Part shown: positions 44,005-52,688 of the stretch, piece after piece
Layout: each line of letters begins with the position of its first letter
How positions within the stretch are numbered: the stretch's first letter is position 1
The notes under the pieces: model-generated
What the model was told of the DNA's origin: nothing
The model's database searches: none
What the model saw: only the letters and a program-made list of their open reading frames with translations
Program-made: the position numbers and the translations under genes
Assembly: GCF_026240905.1 (NCBI RefSeq)
Contig: NZ_JAPEVI010000003.1
Location: 4,404,501-4,468,500 of the forward strand
Direction: 5' to 3'
Length of the DNA: 64,000 nucleotides
Source: Roseibium salinum
Lineage (GTDB): Bacteria; Pseudomonadota; Alphaproteobacteria; Rhizobiales; Stappiaceae

Positions 44005-45160
44005 GTCCGGCCCGGACGGGTTTTCGCTCGATACCTTGCTGGCGGCTGCCGCCGAGGATGCCGGCGGGGCCGTCGTGCCGCCGATTGTACAGACATCGCT
44101 GTTCACCTTCGACAGTTACCAGGCGTTCGAGGACCGGATGGCCGGGCGGTCGAACGATCCGCTTTACACCCGCGTCCAGAATCCCACGGTGGCGGCCTTT
44201 GAAGACCTGGTTGCGGCGGCCGAACAGGGAGAGGCGGCGGTCGGCTTCGCCTCGGGCATGGCGGCCATCTCATCGACCGTTTTCGCCTTTGTCCGGCCCG
44301 GCGACCGGATCGCCTGCGTGGAACATGTCTATCCGGATGCCTATCGCCTCTTCGAACGGCTGATGCGGCCGTTCGGCGTGGAGGTGAGCTACCATCCCGT
44401 CGAGGCATTCGAGAAGGATCCGGACCTCCTGGCGGGCGTGAAGCTCGCCTATCTGGAAAGCCCGAATTCGGTGGTCTTCCAGGCCATGGATCTCGGCGCC
44501 GTGGCCGCCCATGCAAAGAGACACGGGACCCTGACGGCTGTCGACAATTCCTGGGCGACGCCGCTGTTTCAGCGGCCGCTGACGCTCGGTATTGATATCG
44601 TCATTCATTCGGCGTCCAAATATATCTCCGGCCATTCGGACACTGTGGCCGGGGTGGTGGTGGCCCGCGCCGAGCTCGTCAACCGGATCCGGGACCTGAG
44701 CCTGCCGCTGCTCGGCGGCAAGCTGGCGCCCTTCGAGGCGTTTCTGCTGACGAGGGGCCTGCGCACGCTCGGTGCCCGCATGCGCCAGCACCAGGCGAGC
44801 GCGGATTTCTTCGTCGACAGGCTGTCATGCCATCCCAGCGTGACGGCGGTCCTTTCGCCGGGTCCCAATATGGTCCCCGGACTGACCGGGCGCTCCGGCC
44901 TGATGTCGGTGGAACTGGACGAGAGCATCGATATTCCCCGCCTTGCGGATGCGCTGAAACTGTTCCGGCTCGGGGTGAGCTGGGGCGGCTTCGAAAGTCT
45001 GATCCTGCCCGTGCAGATCGGCCTGCGCCAGGCGGGCGAAATGAATTCCATGCAGCGCTTTGGCGTCTCCGGCAGGCTCGTGCGCCTGAGCCTGGGGCTG
45101 GAAGACCCCAACGACCTTTGGGCCGATTTCGAAGCGGCCCTGAGAGAAAGCGTCCGGTAA
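43997..45160 (+). CDS. Cystathionine beta/gamma-lyase-type PLP enzyme
   Basis: A 387-residue Cys/Met-metabolism PLP enzyme. Fixed points are SLFTFDSYQAFEDR, YTRVQNPTVAAFEDLVAAAE, GFASGMAAISS, the DNSWATPLFQRPL loop and the PLP lysine K208 in SASKYISGHSD. The start at 43997 has GAGG six bases upstream. Family members cleave or form C-S bonds, usually cystathionine or methionine-like substrates. Its operon has a regulator and a sugar-type importer, so the imported compound may contain sulfur or an amino-acid moiety. That is inference. Confidence 0.85.
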   Translation: MAESGPDGFSLDTLLAAAAEDAGGAVVPPIVQTSLFTFDSYQAFEDRMAGRSNDPLYTRVQNPTVAAFEDLVAAAEQGEAAVGFASGMAAISSTVFAFVRPGDRIACVEHVYPDAYRLFERLMRPFGVEVSYHPVEAFEKDPDLLAGVKLAYLESPNSVVFQAMDLGAVAAHAKRHGTLTAVDNSWATPLFQRPLTLGIDIVIHSASKYISGHSDTVAGVVVARAELVNRIRDLSLPLLGGKLAPFEAFLLTRGLRTLGARMRQHQASADFFVDRLSCHPSVTAVLSPGPNMVPGLTGRSGLMSVELDESIDIPRLADALKLFRLGVSWGGFESLILPVQIGLRQAGEMNSMQRFGVSGRLVRLSLGLEDPNDLWADFEAALRESVR

Positions 45161-45208
45161 ACAGCCCGGCGCCTTCCAACTAAAACCTAGAGAAGAGCGG
45201 AGCAGACT

Positions 45209-46465
45209 ATGAGGGGACTAATAGGAGCGATCAGCGGACTGGTATTTCTCGGTTGGACTGCGGCAGAGGCCGAAACGCTGAAACTGGTGGAGGTCATCAC
45301 AAGCCCGGAGCGCACGGAAGTCCTGCGCAAACAGGTGGAGGCCTTCGAAGCCGACAACCCGGGAACGGAGGTGGAAATCGTCTCGCTGCCATGGGGGCAG
45401 GCGTTCGAGAAATTCGCGACCATGGTGGCCGGCGGCGACATTCCCGATGTGGTGGAAATGCCGGACCGGTGGGCGGGCATCTACAAGGACAGGCTTGTCG
45501 ACCTGAACAGCCGGATCGCCGAATGGGAGTACGGCGGGACGCTGACGCAGAAGACCCTGGACATGGCCCGGCAGACGGACGGCAAGACGGCCCGGATGAT
45601 TCCCTACGGCTTCTATCTGCGCGCCCTGTTCTACAACAAGAAGCTGCTTGAGCAGGCCGGCGTCGACCATCCGCCGCGCACCATGGAGGAATTCATGGAC
45701 GCTTCCAGGGCGGTCTCGGAGTTGGACGGCAAATACGGCTATTGCCTGCGCGGCGGACCGGGCGGTCTCAACGGCTGGATCATGATGGCCGCGACCATGA
45801 ACGGTAACAACACCTTCTTCGACGAAAACGGCCAGAGCACGCTCAACCAGCCAGGATCCGTCGAGGGGCTCCAGTTCCTGATCGACATGTACCAGAAGGG
45901 TTATGCGCCCAAGGATTCCGTCAGCTGGGGCTTCAATGAAATCGTCGCCGGCTTCTATTCGGGCACCTGTGCGTTCCTCGACCAGGATCCCGATGCCCTG
46001 ATCGCCGTTGCCGAGCGGATGGATGCGGAGGATTTCGCCGTCGTGCCGATGCCGGTCGGACCCGCCGGCAAGGCTTTCCCGACGATCGGTTTCGCGGGCT
46101 GGGCGATGTTCGACAGCTCCGAGAACCAGGACCTGTCCTGGAAGCTGATCGCGCACCTTTCCGGCCCCGAGGCCAACAAGGAATGGGCAAAGCGCGTCGG
46201 CGTCATTCCGATCCATGAAGGCGCCGAGCAGGATCCCCATTTCCGCACCGAGCAGTTCGCCGGTTGGTTCGAGACGCTGAACGGCGAGGAATATGTTCCC
46301 ACCGTGATGCCGACCTATCTGGAGCAGTTCGGCTACTTTGCCGATTCCATCGCCCTGGAAACCAGTCAGGAAGCCCTGCTCGGCCAGATCAGCGCGCAGC
46401 AGCTCGCCGATACCTGGGCCGCGTTCCTGACGGAGGAATACGCCCGCTGGAAAGCCCAGCAATGA
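45209..46465 (+). CDS. CUT1-type ABC solute-binding protein
   Basis: A 418-residue extracellular solute-binding protein of family 1. Signal peptide MRGLIGAISGLVFLGWTAAE ends near AEAE at residue 22. The mature protein shows FEADNPGTEVEIVSLPWGQA, GGDIPDVVEMPDRWAGIY, NKKLLEQAGVDHPPRTMEEF and GFAGWAMFDSSEN, all usual for maltose/multiple-sugar receptors. It overlaps the permease gene by four bases. The ligand is unknown. Confidence 0.87.
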   Translation: MRGLIGAISGLVFLGWTAAEAETLKLVEVITSPERTEVLRKQVEAFEADNPGTEVEIVSLPWGQAFEKFATMVAGGDIPDVVEMPDRWAGIYKDRLVDLNSRIAEWEYGGTLTQKTLDMARQTDGKTARMIPYGFYLRALFYNKKLLEQAGVDHPPRTMEEFMDASRAVSELDGKYGYCLRGGPGGLNGWIMMAATMNGNNTFFDENGQSTLNQPGSVEGLQFLIDMYQKGYAPKDSVSWGFNEIVAGFYSGTCAFLDQDPDALIAVAERMDAEDFAVVPMPVGPAGKAFPTIGFAGWAMFDSSENQDLSWKLIAHLSGPEANKEWAKRVGVIPIHEGAEQDPHFRTEQFAGWFETLNGEEYVPTVMPTYLEQFGYFADSIALETSQEALLGQISAQQLADTWAAFLTEEYARWKAQQ

Positions 46466-47391
46466 CTGCGGTGGAACGTATCGCGCCCGGGGGTACCCGG
46501 GCGCGGCCATCCTTCTATTTCCGCACCATGGTGGAGCCCTATCTTTATCTGTCGCCGGCGATCCTGCTGATCGCGCTGGTGATGCTGGTTCCGCTGGTGA
46601 TCGGCATTTCATACGCCTTTCAGGCGGTCAACCTGCTGCGCCCGTTCGATACGGGCTGGGTGGGCCTTGCGAATTTCCGCGCGTTGTGGGCGGACAACAA
46701 GTTCTGGCTGGCTCTGACGAACACGTTCTGGTGGACGCTGGGGTCGATCGTCTTCCAGTTCTTTCTGGGGCTTGGACTGGCCCTCATCCTGAACACGCAA
46801 TTCTATGGCAAGCGGCTCGTCCAGGCGCTGGTCTTCCTGCCCTGGGCCGTGCCGACCTTCCTGTCGGCGCTGACCTGGGCGTGGCTGTTCAATCCGACGA
46901 TCGGCCCGCTGCCGCACTGGCTGGCAGCCCTCGGCGTTCTGTCGGAGCCCTTCAACATCCTGGGGGATCCGAACCTTGCCATGTGGGGACCGATCACGGC
47001 CAATGTCTGGTTCGGTGTCCCGTTTTTCGCCATCACCCTGCTCGCGGCCCTGCAGTCGATCCCCGGCGAGCTCTACGAGGCGGCGGAAATCGACGGTGCG
47101 ACGGCCTGGCAGATGTTCACCAAGATCACACTGCCGTTCCTGGCGCCCATGATTGCCATCACCGTGATGCTGCGGACCATCTGGATCGCAAATTTCGCGG
47201 ATCTCATTTTCGTCATGACCGGAGGCGGGCCGGCCAATTCCACGCAGATCCTGTCGACCTACATCTTCACGACCGCCTTCCGCCGGCTCGATTTCGGCTA
47301 TGCCTCGGCCATTGCCGTCGCGCTTCTGGGCGTGCTGCTCCTTTATGCAATGATCCTTCTGGTGCTGCGCCGGAAGCTTGTCAGGATCTGA
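46462..47391 (+). CDS. CUT1-type ABC permease (MalF/UgpA family)
   Basis: A 309-residue permease coupled to the receptor gene (ATGA). Six membrane segments begin at LYLSPAILLIALVMLVPLVI. The EAA loop is LYEAAEIDGATAWQMFTKIT, and MTGGGPANSTQILSTYIFTT follows, both characteristic of this subunit. An upstream in-frame extension lies inside the receptor gene and is rejected. Confidence 0.88.
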   Translation: MTAVERIAPGGTRARPSFYFRTMVEPYLYLSPAILLIALVMLVPLVIGISYAFQAVNLLRPFDTGWVGLANFRALWADNKFWLALTNTFWWTLGSIVFQFFLGLGLALILNTQFYGKRLVQALVFLPWAVPTFLSALTWAWLFNPTIGPLPHWLAALGVLSEPFNILGDPNLAMWGPITANVWFGVPFFAITLLAALQSIPGELYEAAEIDGATAWQMFTKITLPFLAPMIAITVMLRTIWIANFADLIFVMTGGGPANSTQILSTYIFTTAFRRLDFGYASAIAVALLGVLLLYAMILLVLRRKLVRI

Positions 47392-47398
47392 GGTGGCC

Positions 47399-48241
47399 AT
47401 GAGATCCCTTCGTCAAAGCACGCCCCTCGCGGTGACCGGAAAATACCTGGCCCTGGCCTTTTATGTGGGATTTGCGCTTTTCCCGCTCTACTGGCTCGCC
47501 AAGATCGCGGTGACCCCGGACAGGCTGATCTATTCGGAAGGCACGGCGCTTATCCCGAGCCGGTTCACGTTCGACAACTTCCGGACCGTTCTCCTTGCCA
47601 CGGACTTTCTGGCCTATTTCCGCAACAGCGTGATCGTTTCGCTCGGTACGGCCGCGATCACGACCTGTGTCGCGGCGATGGCCGGCTATGCCTTCTCGCG
47701 CTTCGATTTTCGCGGCAAGCGTCTGGTCGTCGCACTCATGCTGATCACGCAGATGTTTCCGCTCCTGATGATCATTGCGCCGATCTACAAGATCGTCGCG
47801 GCCGTGGGCCTGCTCAATTCGCTGACCAGCCTGATCGTCGTCTACACGGCGTTCAACATTCCCTTCGCCACCTTCCTGATGCAGTCGTTTTTCGACGGCA
47901 TCCCGAAAGATCTGGAGGAGGCCGGCATGATCGACGGCTGCACCCGTTTCCAGGCCCTGAGAAAAATCGTCCTGCCGCTGACCCTGCCGGGGCTCGGGGC
48001 AACGCTCGGTTTCGTCTTCACGGCTGCCTGGAGCGAACTGCTGTTCGCGCTCATGCTGATCAATTCCAACGACACGATGACCTTCCCGGTGGGACTGCTG
48101 ACCTTCGTGTCTAAATTCTCGGTCGACTGGGGGCAGATGATGGCCGCCGGCGTGATGGCGCTCGTGCCGTCCTGCCTGTTCTTCATCTTCATCCAGCGCT
48201 ACCTGGTCCAGGGGCTGACCTCTGGCGCCGTCAAGGGATAG
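47399..48241 (+). CDS. CUT1-type ABC permease (MalG/UgpE family)
   Basis: A 280-residue permease starting MRSLRQSTPLAVTGKYLALA after AGGTGG, seven bases after the partner permease gene. Family blocks are YWLAKIAVTPDRLIYSEG, AGYAFSRFDFRGKR, the EAA loop LEEAGMIDGCTRFQALRKIV and SELLFALMLINSNDTMTFPV. Six membrane segments are visible. Confidence 0.88.
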   Translation: MRSLRQSTPLAVTGKYLALAFYVGFALFPLYWLAKIAVTPDRLIYSEGTALIPSRFTFDNFRTVLLATDFLAYFRNSVIVSLGTAAITTCVAAMAGYAFSRFDFRGKRLVVALMLITQMFPLLMIIAPIYKIVAAVGLLNSLTSLIVVYTAFNIPFATFLMQSFFDGIPKDLEEAGMIDGCTRFQALRKIVLPLTLPGLGATLGFVFTAAWSELLFALMLINSNDTMTFPVGLLTFVSKFSVDWGQMMAAGVMALVPSCLFFIFIQRYLVQGLTSGAVKG

Positions 48242-48253
48242 GAGCCCCGTTCC

Positions 48254-49315
48254 ATGGCACGCATCGAGCTGCAGAACATCGGCAAGTCATACGGTTCCGT
48301 CGAAGTCATGCGCGACATCAACCTGGTGGTCGAGGATGGCGAGTTCATTGTGCTGGTCGGCCCTTCCGGGTGCGGGAAGTCCTCCCTTTTGCGCATGATC
48401 GCCGGGCTTGAGCCGATCACGGCCGGAGAATTCAGCGTCGACGGCAAACGCCTCAACGAGGTGCCGCCGCGCGACCGGGACATGGCCATGGTGTTCCAGT
48501 CCTATGCGCTCTATCCGCATATGGATGTGGCGCGCAACATGGGCTTTTCGCTGGAAATCCGCAAAGCGCCTTCCGAGGAACGGCTGAGTAAGGTGGCAGC
48601 TGCGGCGAAGACGCTCGGTCTGTCCGCGCTGACCGGGCGCCTGCCGAAGGCGCTTTCGGGCGGGCAGCGGCAGCGGGTCGCCATGGGACGGGCGATCGTG
48701 CGCGATCCGAGCGCGTTTCTCTTCGACGAGCCGTTGTCGAACCTGGATGCCGCCCTCAGGGTGGAAATGCGCCTGGAAATCGCGCGGCTCCATCAGCGCC
48801 TCAAGGCGACGATGATCTACGTCACCCATGACCAGGTCGAGGCGCTGACGCTGGCCGACAGGATCGTCGTCCTGAATGCGGGCAAGATCCAGCAGGTCGG
48901 CACGCCGCTTGATCTCTACGAGCGCCCGTCGAACAGGTTTGTGGCGCAATTCATCGGTTCTCCGACCATGAACATGCTGGAGGTAGAGCGCGCGGAGGGC
49001 GGCATCCGGCTGAAGGACGGCACGGTGCTGAACTTGGAGCTTGGCGCGCGCCAGCAACGCGCGTGCGAACTGGGCGTGCGCCCGGAACACCTCAATGTCG
49101 TTGCCCCGGAGGCCGCGCATCTTTCCGGCGTTGCCGAGCTCGTCGAGCATCTGGGATCCGACACCAACATCCACGCCAGCGTGCCGGGCATCGGCCAGAT
49201 GCTTGTGCGCCAGCACGGCCACTTCCCGCTGAAGGCGGGCGAGCCGGTCCATATCGCCCTGGATCTTGAAAAGGCCCATTTGTTCGGTCCGGACGGCTAC
49301 CGGCTGAAGAGGTAG
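48254..49315 (+). CDS. ugpC: CUT1-type ABC ATPase (MalK/UgpC family)
   Basis: A 353-residue ATPase. Walker A is GPSGCGKSS near residue 38, followed by MAMVFQSYALYPHMDVARNM, signature ALSGGQRQRVAMGRAI, Walker B LFDEPLSNLDA and H-loop YVTHDQVEALTLADR. Residues beyond about 235 form the regulatory OB-fold domain (GVRPEHLNV). Such ATPases are often shared between importers. It ends 11 bases from the convergent LysM gene. Confidence 0.9.
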   Translation: MARIELQNIGKSYGSVEVMRDINLVVEDGEFIVLVGPSGCGKSSLLRMIAGLEPITAGEFSVDGKRLNEVPPRDRDMAMVFQSYALYPHMDVARNMGFSLEIRKAPSEERLSKVAAAAKTLGLSALTGRLPKALSGGQRQRVAMGRAIVRDPSAFLFDEPLSNLDAALRVEMRLEIARLHQRLKATMIYVTHDQVEALTLADRIVVLNAGKIQQVGTPLDLYERPSNRFVAQFIGSPTMNMLEVERAEGGIRLKDGTVLNLELGARQQRACELGVRPEHLNVVAPEAAHLSGVAELVEHLGSDTNIHASVPGIGQMLVRQHGHFPLKAGEPVHIALDLEKAHLFGPDGYRLKR

Positions 49316-49326
49316 GGTGCGGACGC

Positions 49327-50310
49327 CTATTCCAGGGGCTCCGCCCGGACCATGCTTTCGACATTGATCGTCGCCTCGCCCTGCATGCAGAAGGACATCT
49401 CGGCGATTTCACCCCTCACGCGCACGTAGTCGCCGGCCTTGAACCGGGATCCGGTGCCGGTCAGGCTGTAACTGCGGCCATTGGGCGTGTTGATCTGCAT
49501 GCATTCCGCACCGTGCGCAAGCCGTCCCTCCACCGTGCGCATGCCGGCACCGTCGTCGGGTGCGTCAGGGTCGCGCTGCTCGACGACCTGGACCGGCCCG
49601 CTGACCTCTGTGCGGCCGTCCCTCGTGTGGATCACGAAGACGAGATCCTCGCCGGGAGCGGCGTTCTCGGGTATCCGCACGCGGGCCTCCACCTCACCGC
49701 CGGCCTGCACCCGCGTCCGCTCGAGCGAGCGCCATTCCGATTCCGGCGGCCCGACACCGATCTGGACTGTCTGGCCGGGAAGGTAGTTGTCGCCGCTCAC
49801 GGTGATGGGCGTGCCGGGCCCGCCCGCCCGCGGCTGGACGTTGATCGTGGGGTCCTTGGCGATCGGACCATCCGGCCCGCCCGGCGCGAATCTCGGGATA
49901 CGAATGGTAAGGCCGACCGGCAGGTCGTCCATTTCCAGGTCCGGATTGGCCTCCAGCAGCGCATCGACGCTGGTTCCCAGGCTTTCGGCCAGCGAGAAGA
50001 GCGTGTCGCCCGGTGCAACCTTCCGGGTTGCATGCGGCAGCCGCGCATCATCGTCACCGCCGGTCGCTCCGGGTATATTGATCCGGGTTCCTACGGCGAT
50101 GTTGCGCACGTTGCCGATCTGCGGATTGGCGGCCATGAGTTCCGGCAACGCAACCCGGCATTGCTGAGTTACCTTCTGCAAGGTGTCGCCCGGCTGCATG
50201 ACGTATTCCCCGGCGCAGGGGCTCTGCGCCCCGGCACTTGCACCGGAAAGGAGGATGACGACGGAAAACGCCGCGAGCATTCCGGTGGAGGTTGAGAGGC
50301 ACCCTGCCAT
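49327..50310 (-). CDS. Exported LysM-domain protein
   Basis: A 327-residue secreted protein with AGGGAGCG before its ATG and a signal peptide ending near GAQS (residue 29). LysM 1 spans about residues 36-80 (YVMQPGDTLQKVTQQCRVAL, AVGTRINIP) and LysM 2 about 97-141 (KVAPGDTLFSLAESLGTSVD). A middle beta-rich domain (TINVQPRAGGPGTPITVSGD) and a C-terminal OB-like part with two cysteines follow (ECMQINTPNGRSYSLTG, SFCMQGEATINVESM). It probably binds peptidoglycan in the periplasm. No enzyme domain is visible. Confidence 0.8.
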   Translation of the reverse strand: MAGCLSTSTGMLAAFSVVILLSGASAGAQSPCAGEYVMQPGDTLQKVTQQCRVALPELMAANPQIGNVRNIAVGTRINIPGATGGDDDARLPHATRKVAPGDTLFSLAESLGTSVDALLEANPDLEMDDLPVGLTIRIPRFAPGGPDGPIAKDPTINVQPRAGGPGTPITVSGDNYLPGQTVQIGVGPPESEWRSLERTRVQAGGEVEARVRIPENAAPGEDLVFVIHTRDGRTEVSGPVQVVEQRDPDAPDDGAGMRTVEGRLAHGAECMQINTPNGRSYSLTGTGSRFKAGDYVRVRGEIAEMSFCMQGEATINVESMVRAEPLE

Positions 50311-50481
50311 TTTGCACGCTCCCTGTTCTGGCTCGAGCGCCGGCTCCGCGCCGTGGGTCTGCCTCTGGCCGCTGCGGCGGCCGTTGCCGGACGCGGGCGC
50401 CGGCCTGGTTGGCGACGTAACGTTTTGCGCGCCGCGCGGGTTCCGGCCTTGGGCGGGAAGCAGGATCGGATCGTCAGCCGC

Positions 50482-51522
50482 TCACACCTTTGGCGGCGGG
50501 GCGAAGCTGTCGGTAAGGATCATCGACGCCGGCCAGATGAGGCGGGCGAAGGGGCCCTCGCCGCGCAGGACCTTCAGGACTTCCCGGGCGAGCGTGCGGC
50601 CGAGGTCTTCCAGGTCGATGTCGAATGCCGTCACGGGCGGGTCCAGGAAGCGGAGCTGCTTGCTGCGCCGGATCGCGGCGACCGACAGGTCCGTGCCCGG
50701 GGACAGACCCGCCTCGCGCAGCGCCGCATAGACCCCGAAGGCCATGATTTCGTAATTGAGCAGCAGGGCCGTGGGCCGGTCGGGCATCGTCAGGATCTGC
50801 CGCGTCACCTGGTTGCCGCCGTATTCGCTTACCTCGCAGGCAAAGATCAGTTCCGGATCGAAACGCAGCCCATGCTCGGCATGCGCGGCCTCATAGGCGC
50901 CGCGTAGCAGGCTGGCAATGTTGGACCCGGATGGCGGCACCGTTATGGCGATGCGCTCGTGACCGAGTTCGACCAGTTTGCGGACCGTCTGATCGACGAA
51001 GCCCTTGAAGTCGAGATCGATCCACGGATGCTTGTCCTCCAGCCGCGACCGGCCGAGCGTCAGGAAGGGGAGCCGCGATTTCAGCAGGAATTCGATCCGC
51101 GGATCGTCCTTCAGGGTCGCGGTCACGACGATCGCGTCTGCGGAGCCGCGCGCGATGACGCGCTTCAGGAACTCGGTCGGATCCGTCGCGGAATGGCAGG
51201 GCAGGATGATCAGGTCGTAGCCCTCGCTGTCCAGTTCCGCCTGCATGGCATCGATGACGCGCATGAAGAAATTGTCGCCGCTGCGCAGCTCCGACTTTCC
51301 CGTCTCGAGCATGAAGGCAATCGTCTGAGTCGTTCCCCGGCGCAGCGAGCGTCCGGAGGCATTGGCGCTGTAGCCGAGTTCGATGGCGGCCTGGAGCACA
51401 CGCTCGCGCGTCCTGGCATTGACGTCCGGCTTGCCGTTGAGGGCCCGGGACACCGTTCCGATCGAGATGCCAAGATGTTGCGCGAGGTCCTTGATGTTCA
51501 ACGACGAGGGCTCCTGATGCAT
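50482..51522 (-). CDS. LacI-family transcriptional regulator of the divergent sugar operon
   Basis: A 346-residue repressor starting MHQEPSSLNIKDLAQHLGIS. The helix-turn-helix and hinge (GTVSRALNGKPDVNARTRER, SANASGRSLRRGTTQTIAFM) precede a sugar-sensing domain (RGSADAIVVTATLKDD, LGHERIAITVPPSG, PTALLLNYEIMAFGVYAALR). A longer frame reaching 51648 would pass through the operators and is rejected. Two CG-centred palindromes in the gap to the divergent oxidoreductase gene are its likely sites, allowing control of both directions. Confidence 0.88.
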   Translation of the reverse strand: MHQEPSSLNIKDLAQHLGISIGTVSRALNGKPDVNARTRERVLQAAIELGYSANASGRSLRRGTTQTIAFMLETGKSELRSGDNFFMRVIDAMQAELDSEGYDLIILPCHSATDPTEFLKRVIARGSADAIVVTATLKDDPRIEFLLKSRLPFLTLGRSRLEDKHPWIDLDFKGFVDQTVRKLVELGHERIAITVPPSGSNIASLLRGAYEAAHAEHGLRFDPELIFACEVSEYGGNQVTRQILTMPDRPTALLLNYEIMAFGVYAALREAGLSPGTDLSVAAIRRSKQLRFLDPPVTAFDIDLEDLGRTLAREVLKVLRGEGPFARLIWPASMILTDSFAPPPKV

Positions 51523-51526
51523 TTTC

Positions 51527-51592
51527 CGAAAACGTTTACGAAAACTTCTTGACACAAAGATCCAACATAATCTAGCGTCGTAAACGTTTACG
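51527..51592. promoter_or_regulatory. Paired LacI operators and promoter
   Basis: CGTAAACGTTTACG at 51579-51592 is a perfect 14-bp palindrome. CGAAAACGTTTACG at 51527-51540 differs from it by one base. Their centres are 52 bp apart, five helical turns, as expected for DNA looping by a LacI tetramer or two cooperating dimers. A TTGACA at 51549-51554 is a good minus-35 box for the rightward operon. Confidence 0.75.
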
Positions 51593-51642
51593 GAAGCGCG
51601 ATGACCGAAATGCCGCAGCTTGCGTATCAAGGGAGGAAGTTC

Positions 51643-52674
51643 ATGCATACCGCCGTCATGGTGGGGTGCGGAGCCATGTCCGAGGGCTGGCTGCGCGCGC
51701 TACAAGACATCAACGCCGGGGGCAAACGCGTCGAGATCGTCGGCTTCGTCGATCTGGACGGCGAACTGGCGCAAAGGCGGGCTCAGGGCTCGGGCTTCGT
51801 CAACGCGGCCGCAGGCAGCGACCTGGCGGACCAGCTCACCCGGCTGAAGCCGGACCTTGTGTTCGACATCGTCGTTCCGGCCGCGCGCAACGATGTGGTG
51901 GCCCGCGCCTTTCAGGCCGGTTGCGATGTGCTGTCCGAAAAGCCGATGGCCAATTCCCTCGCGGATGCGAAGGCGCTGCTTGAGAGCCGCAGGCAGAGCG
52001 GCAGGCTGCATGCCGTCATTCAGAACCGGCGGTTTCTCAAAGGCATCCGCCGGGCGCGGAATTTCCTGAAGAGCGGCGCCATCGGAACGGTCGCCGAGGT
52101 GCATTGCGACTTCTTCATCGCGCCGCATTTCGGCGGTTTTCGCGAAGATATGGCCCATGTGCTCCTGCATGACATGGCCATCCATACGTTCGACGCGGCG
52201 CGCTACGTCGCCGACCTGGAGCCGACCCGGGTCTTCTGTCACGAGAGCAATCCCGTCCATTCCTGGTACCGCCACGGGGCCAGCGCGGTGGCGATCTTCG
52301 AATGCGAGAACGACGTGACCATGACCTATCGCGGTTCGTGGTGCGCGGAGGGCGCGCCGACAAGCTGGGAGGCGTCCTGGCGGATCGTCGGCTCGCGCGG
52401 CACGCTGCTTTGGGACGGCAACGAGGGGTTCCGCGCCGAAATCGTCAAGACGAAGGAAGGCTTCCTGTTTCCGCTGGAAAGCATCGAGGTTCCGGATCTG
52501 GCCGAACCTTTCGGCGGCGACGGCCATGCCGGCGTGATCGCCGATTTTCTGGATGCCCGGGAACGGGGCAGCGTGCCGCTTACCGACTCCGCCGACAACA
52601 TCCGTTCCCTGGCGATGACCTTTGCCGCAATTCAAAGCGCCGAGGACAACCAGGTCGTCGAGATTTTTATTTGA
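51643..52674 (+). CDS. Gfo/Idh/MocA-family oxidoreductase
   Basis: A 343-residue NAD(P)-dependent sugar or inositol dehydrogenase-type enzyme. The start MHTAVMVGCGAMSEGWLRAL follows GGGAGGAAG. The Rossmann motif is GCGAMS; the catalytic lysine is in LSEKPMAN near residue 95, and MAIHTFDAARYV follows with the family's histidine. The second domain carries the substrate site. It is the first gene of an operon with an isomerase and an ABC importer, so it probably oxidises or epimerises the imported sugar. Confidence 0.87.
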   Translation: MHTAVMVGCGAMSEGWLRALQDINAGGKRVEIVGFVDLDGELAQRRAQGSGFVNAAAGSDLADQLTRLKPDLVFDIVVPAARNDVVARAFQAGCDVLSEKPMANSLADAKALLESRRQSGRLHAVIQNRRFLKGIRRARNFLKSGAIGTVAEVHCDFFIAPHFGGFREDMAHVLLHDMAIHTFDAARYVADLEPTRVFCHESNPVHSWYRHGASAVAIFECENDVTMTYRGSWCAEGAPTSWEASWRIVGSRGTLLWDGNEGFRAEIVKTKEGFLFPLESIEVPDLAEPFGGDGHAGVIADFLDARERGSVPLTDSADNIRSLAMTFAAIQSAEDNQVVEIFI

Positions 52675-52688
52675 AAGGACAGCCATTC

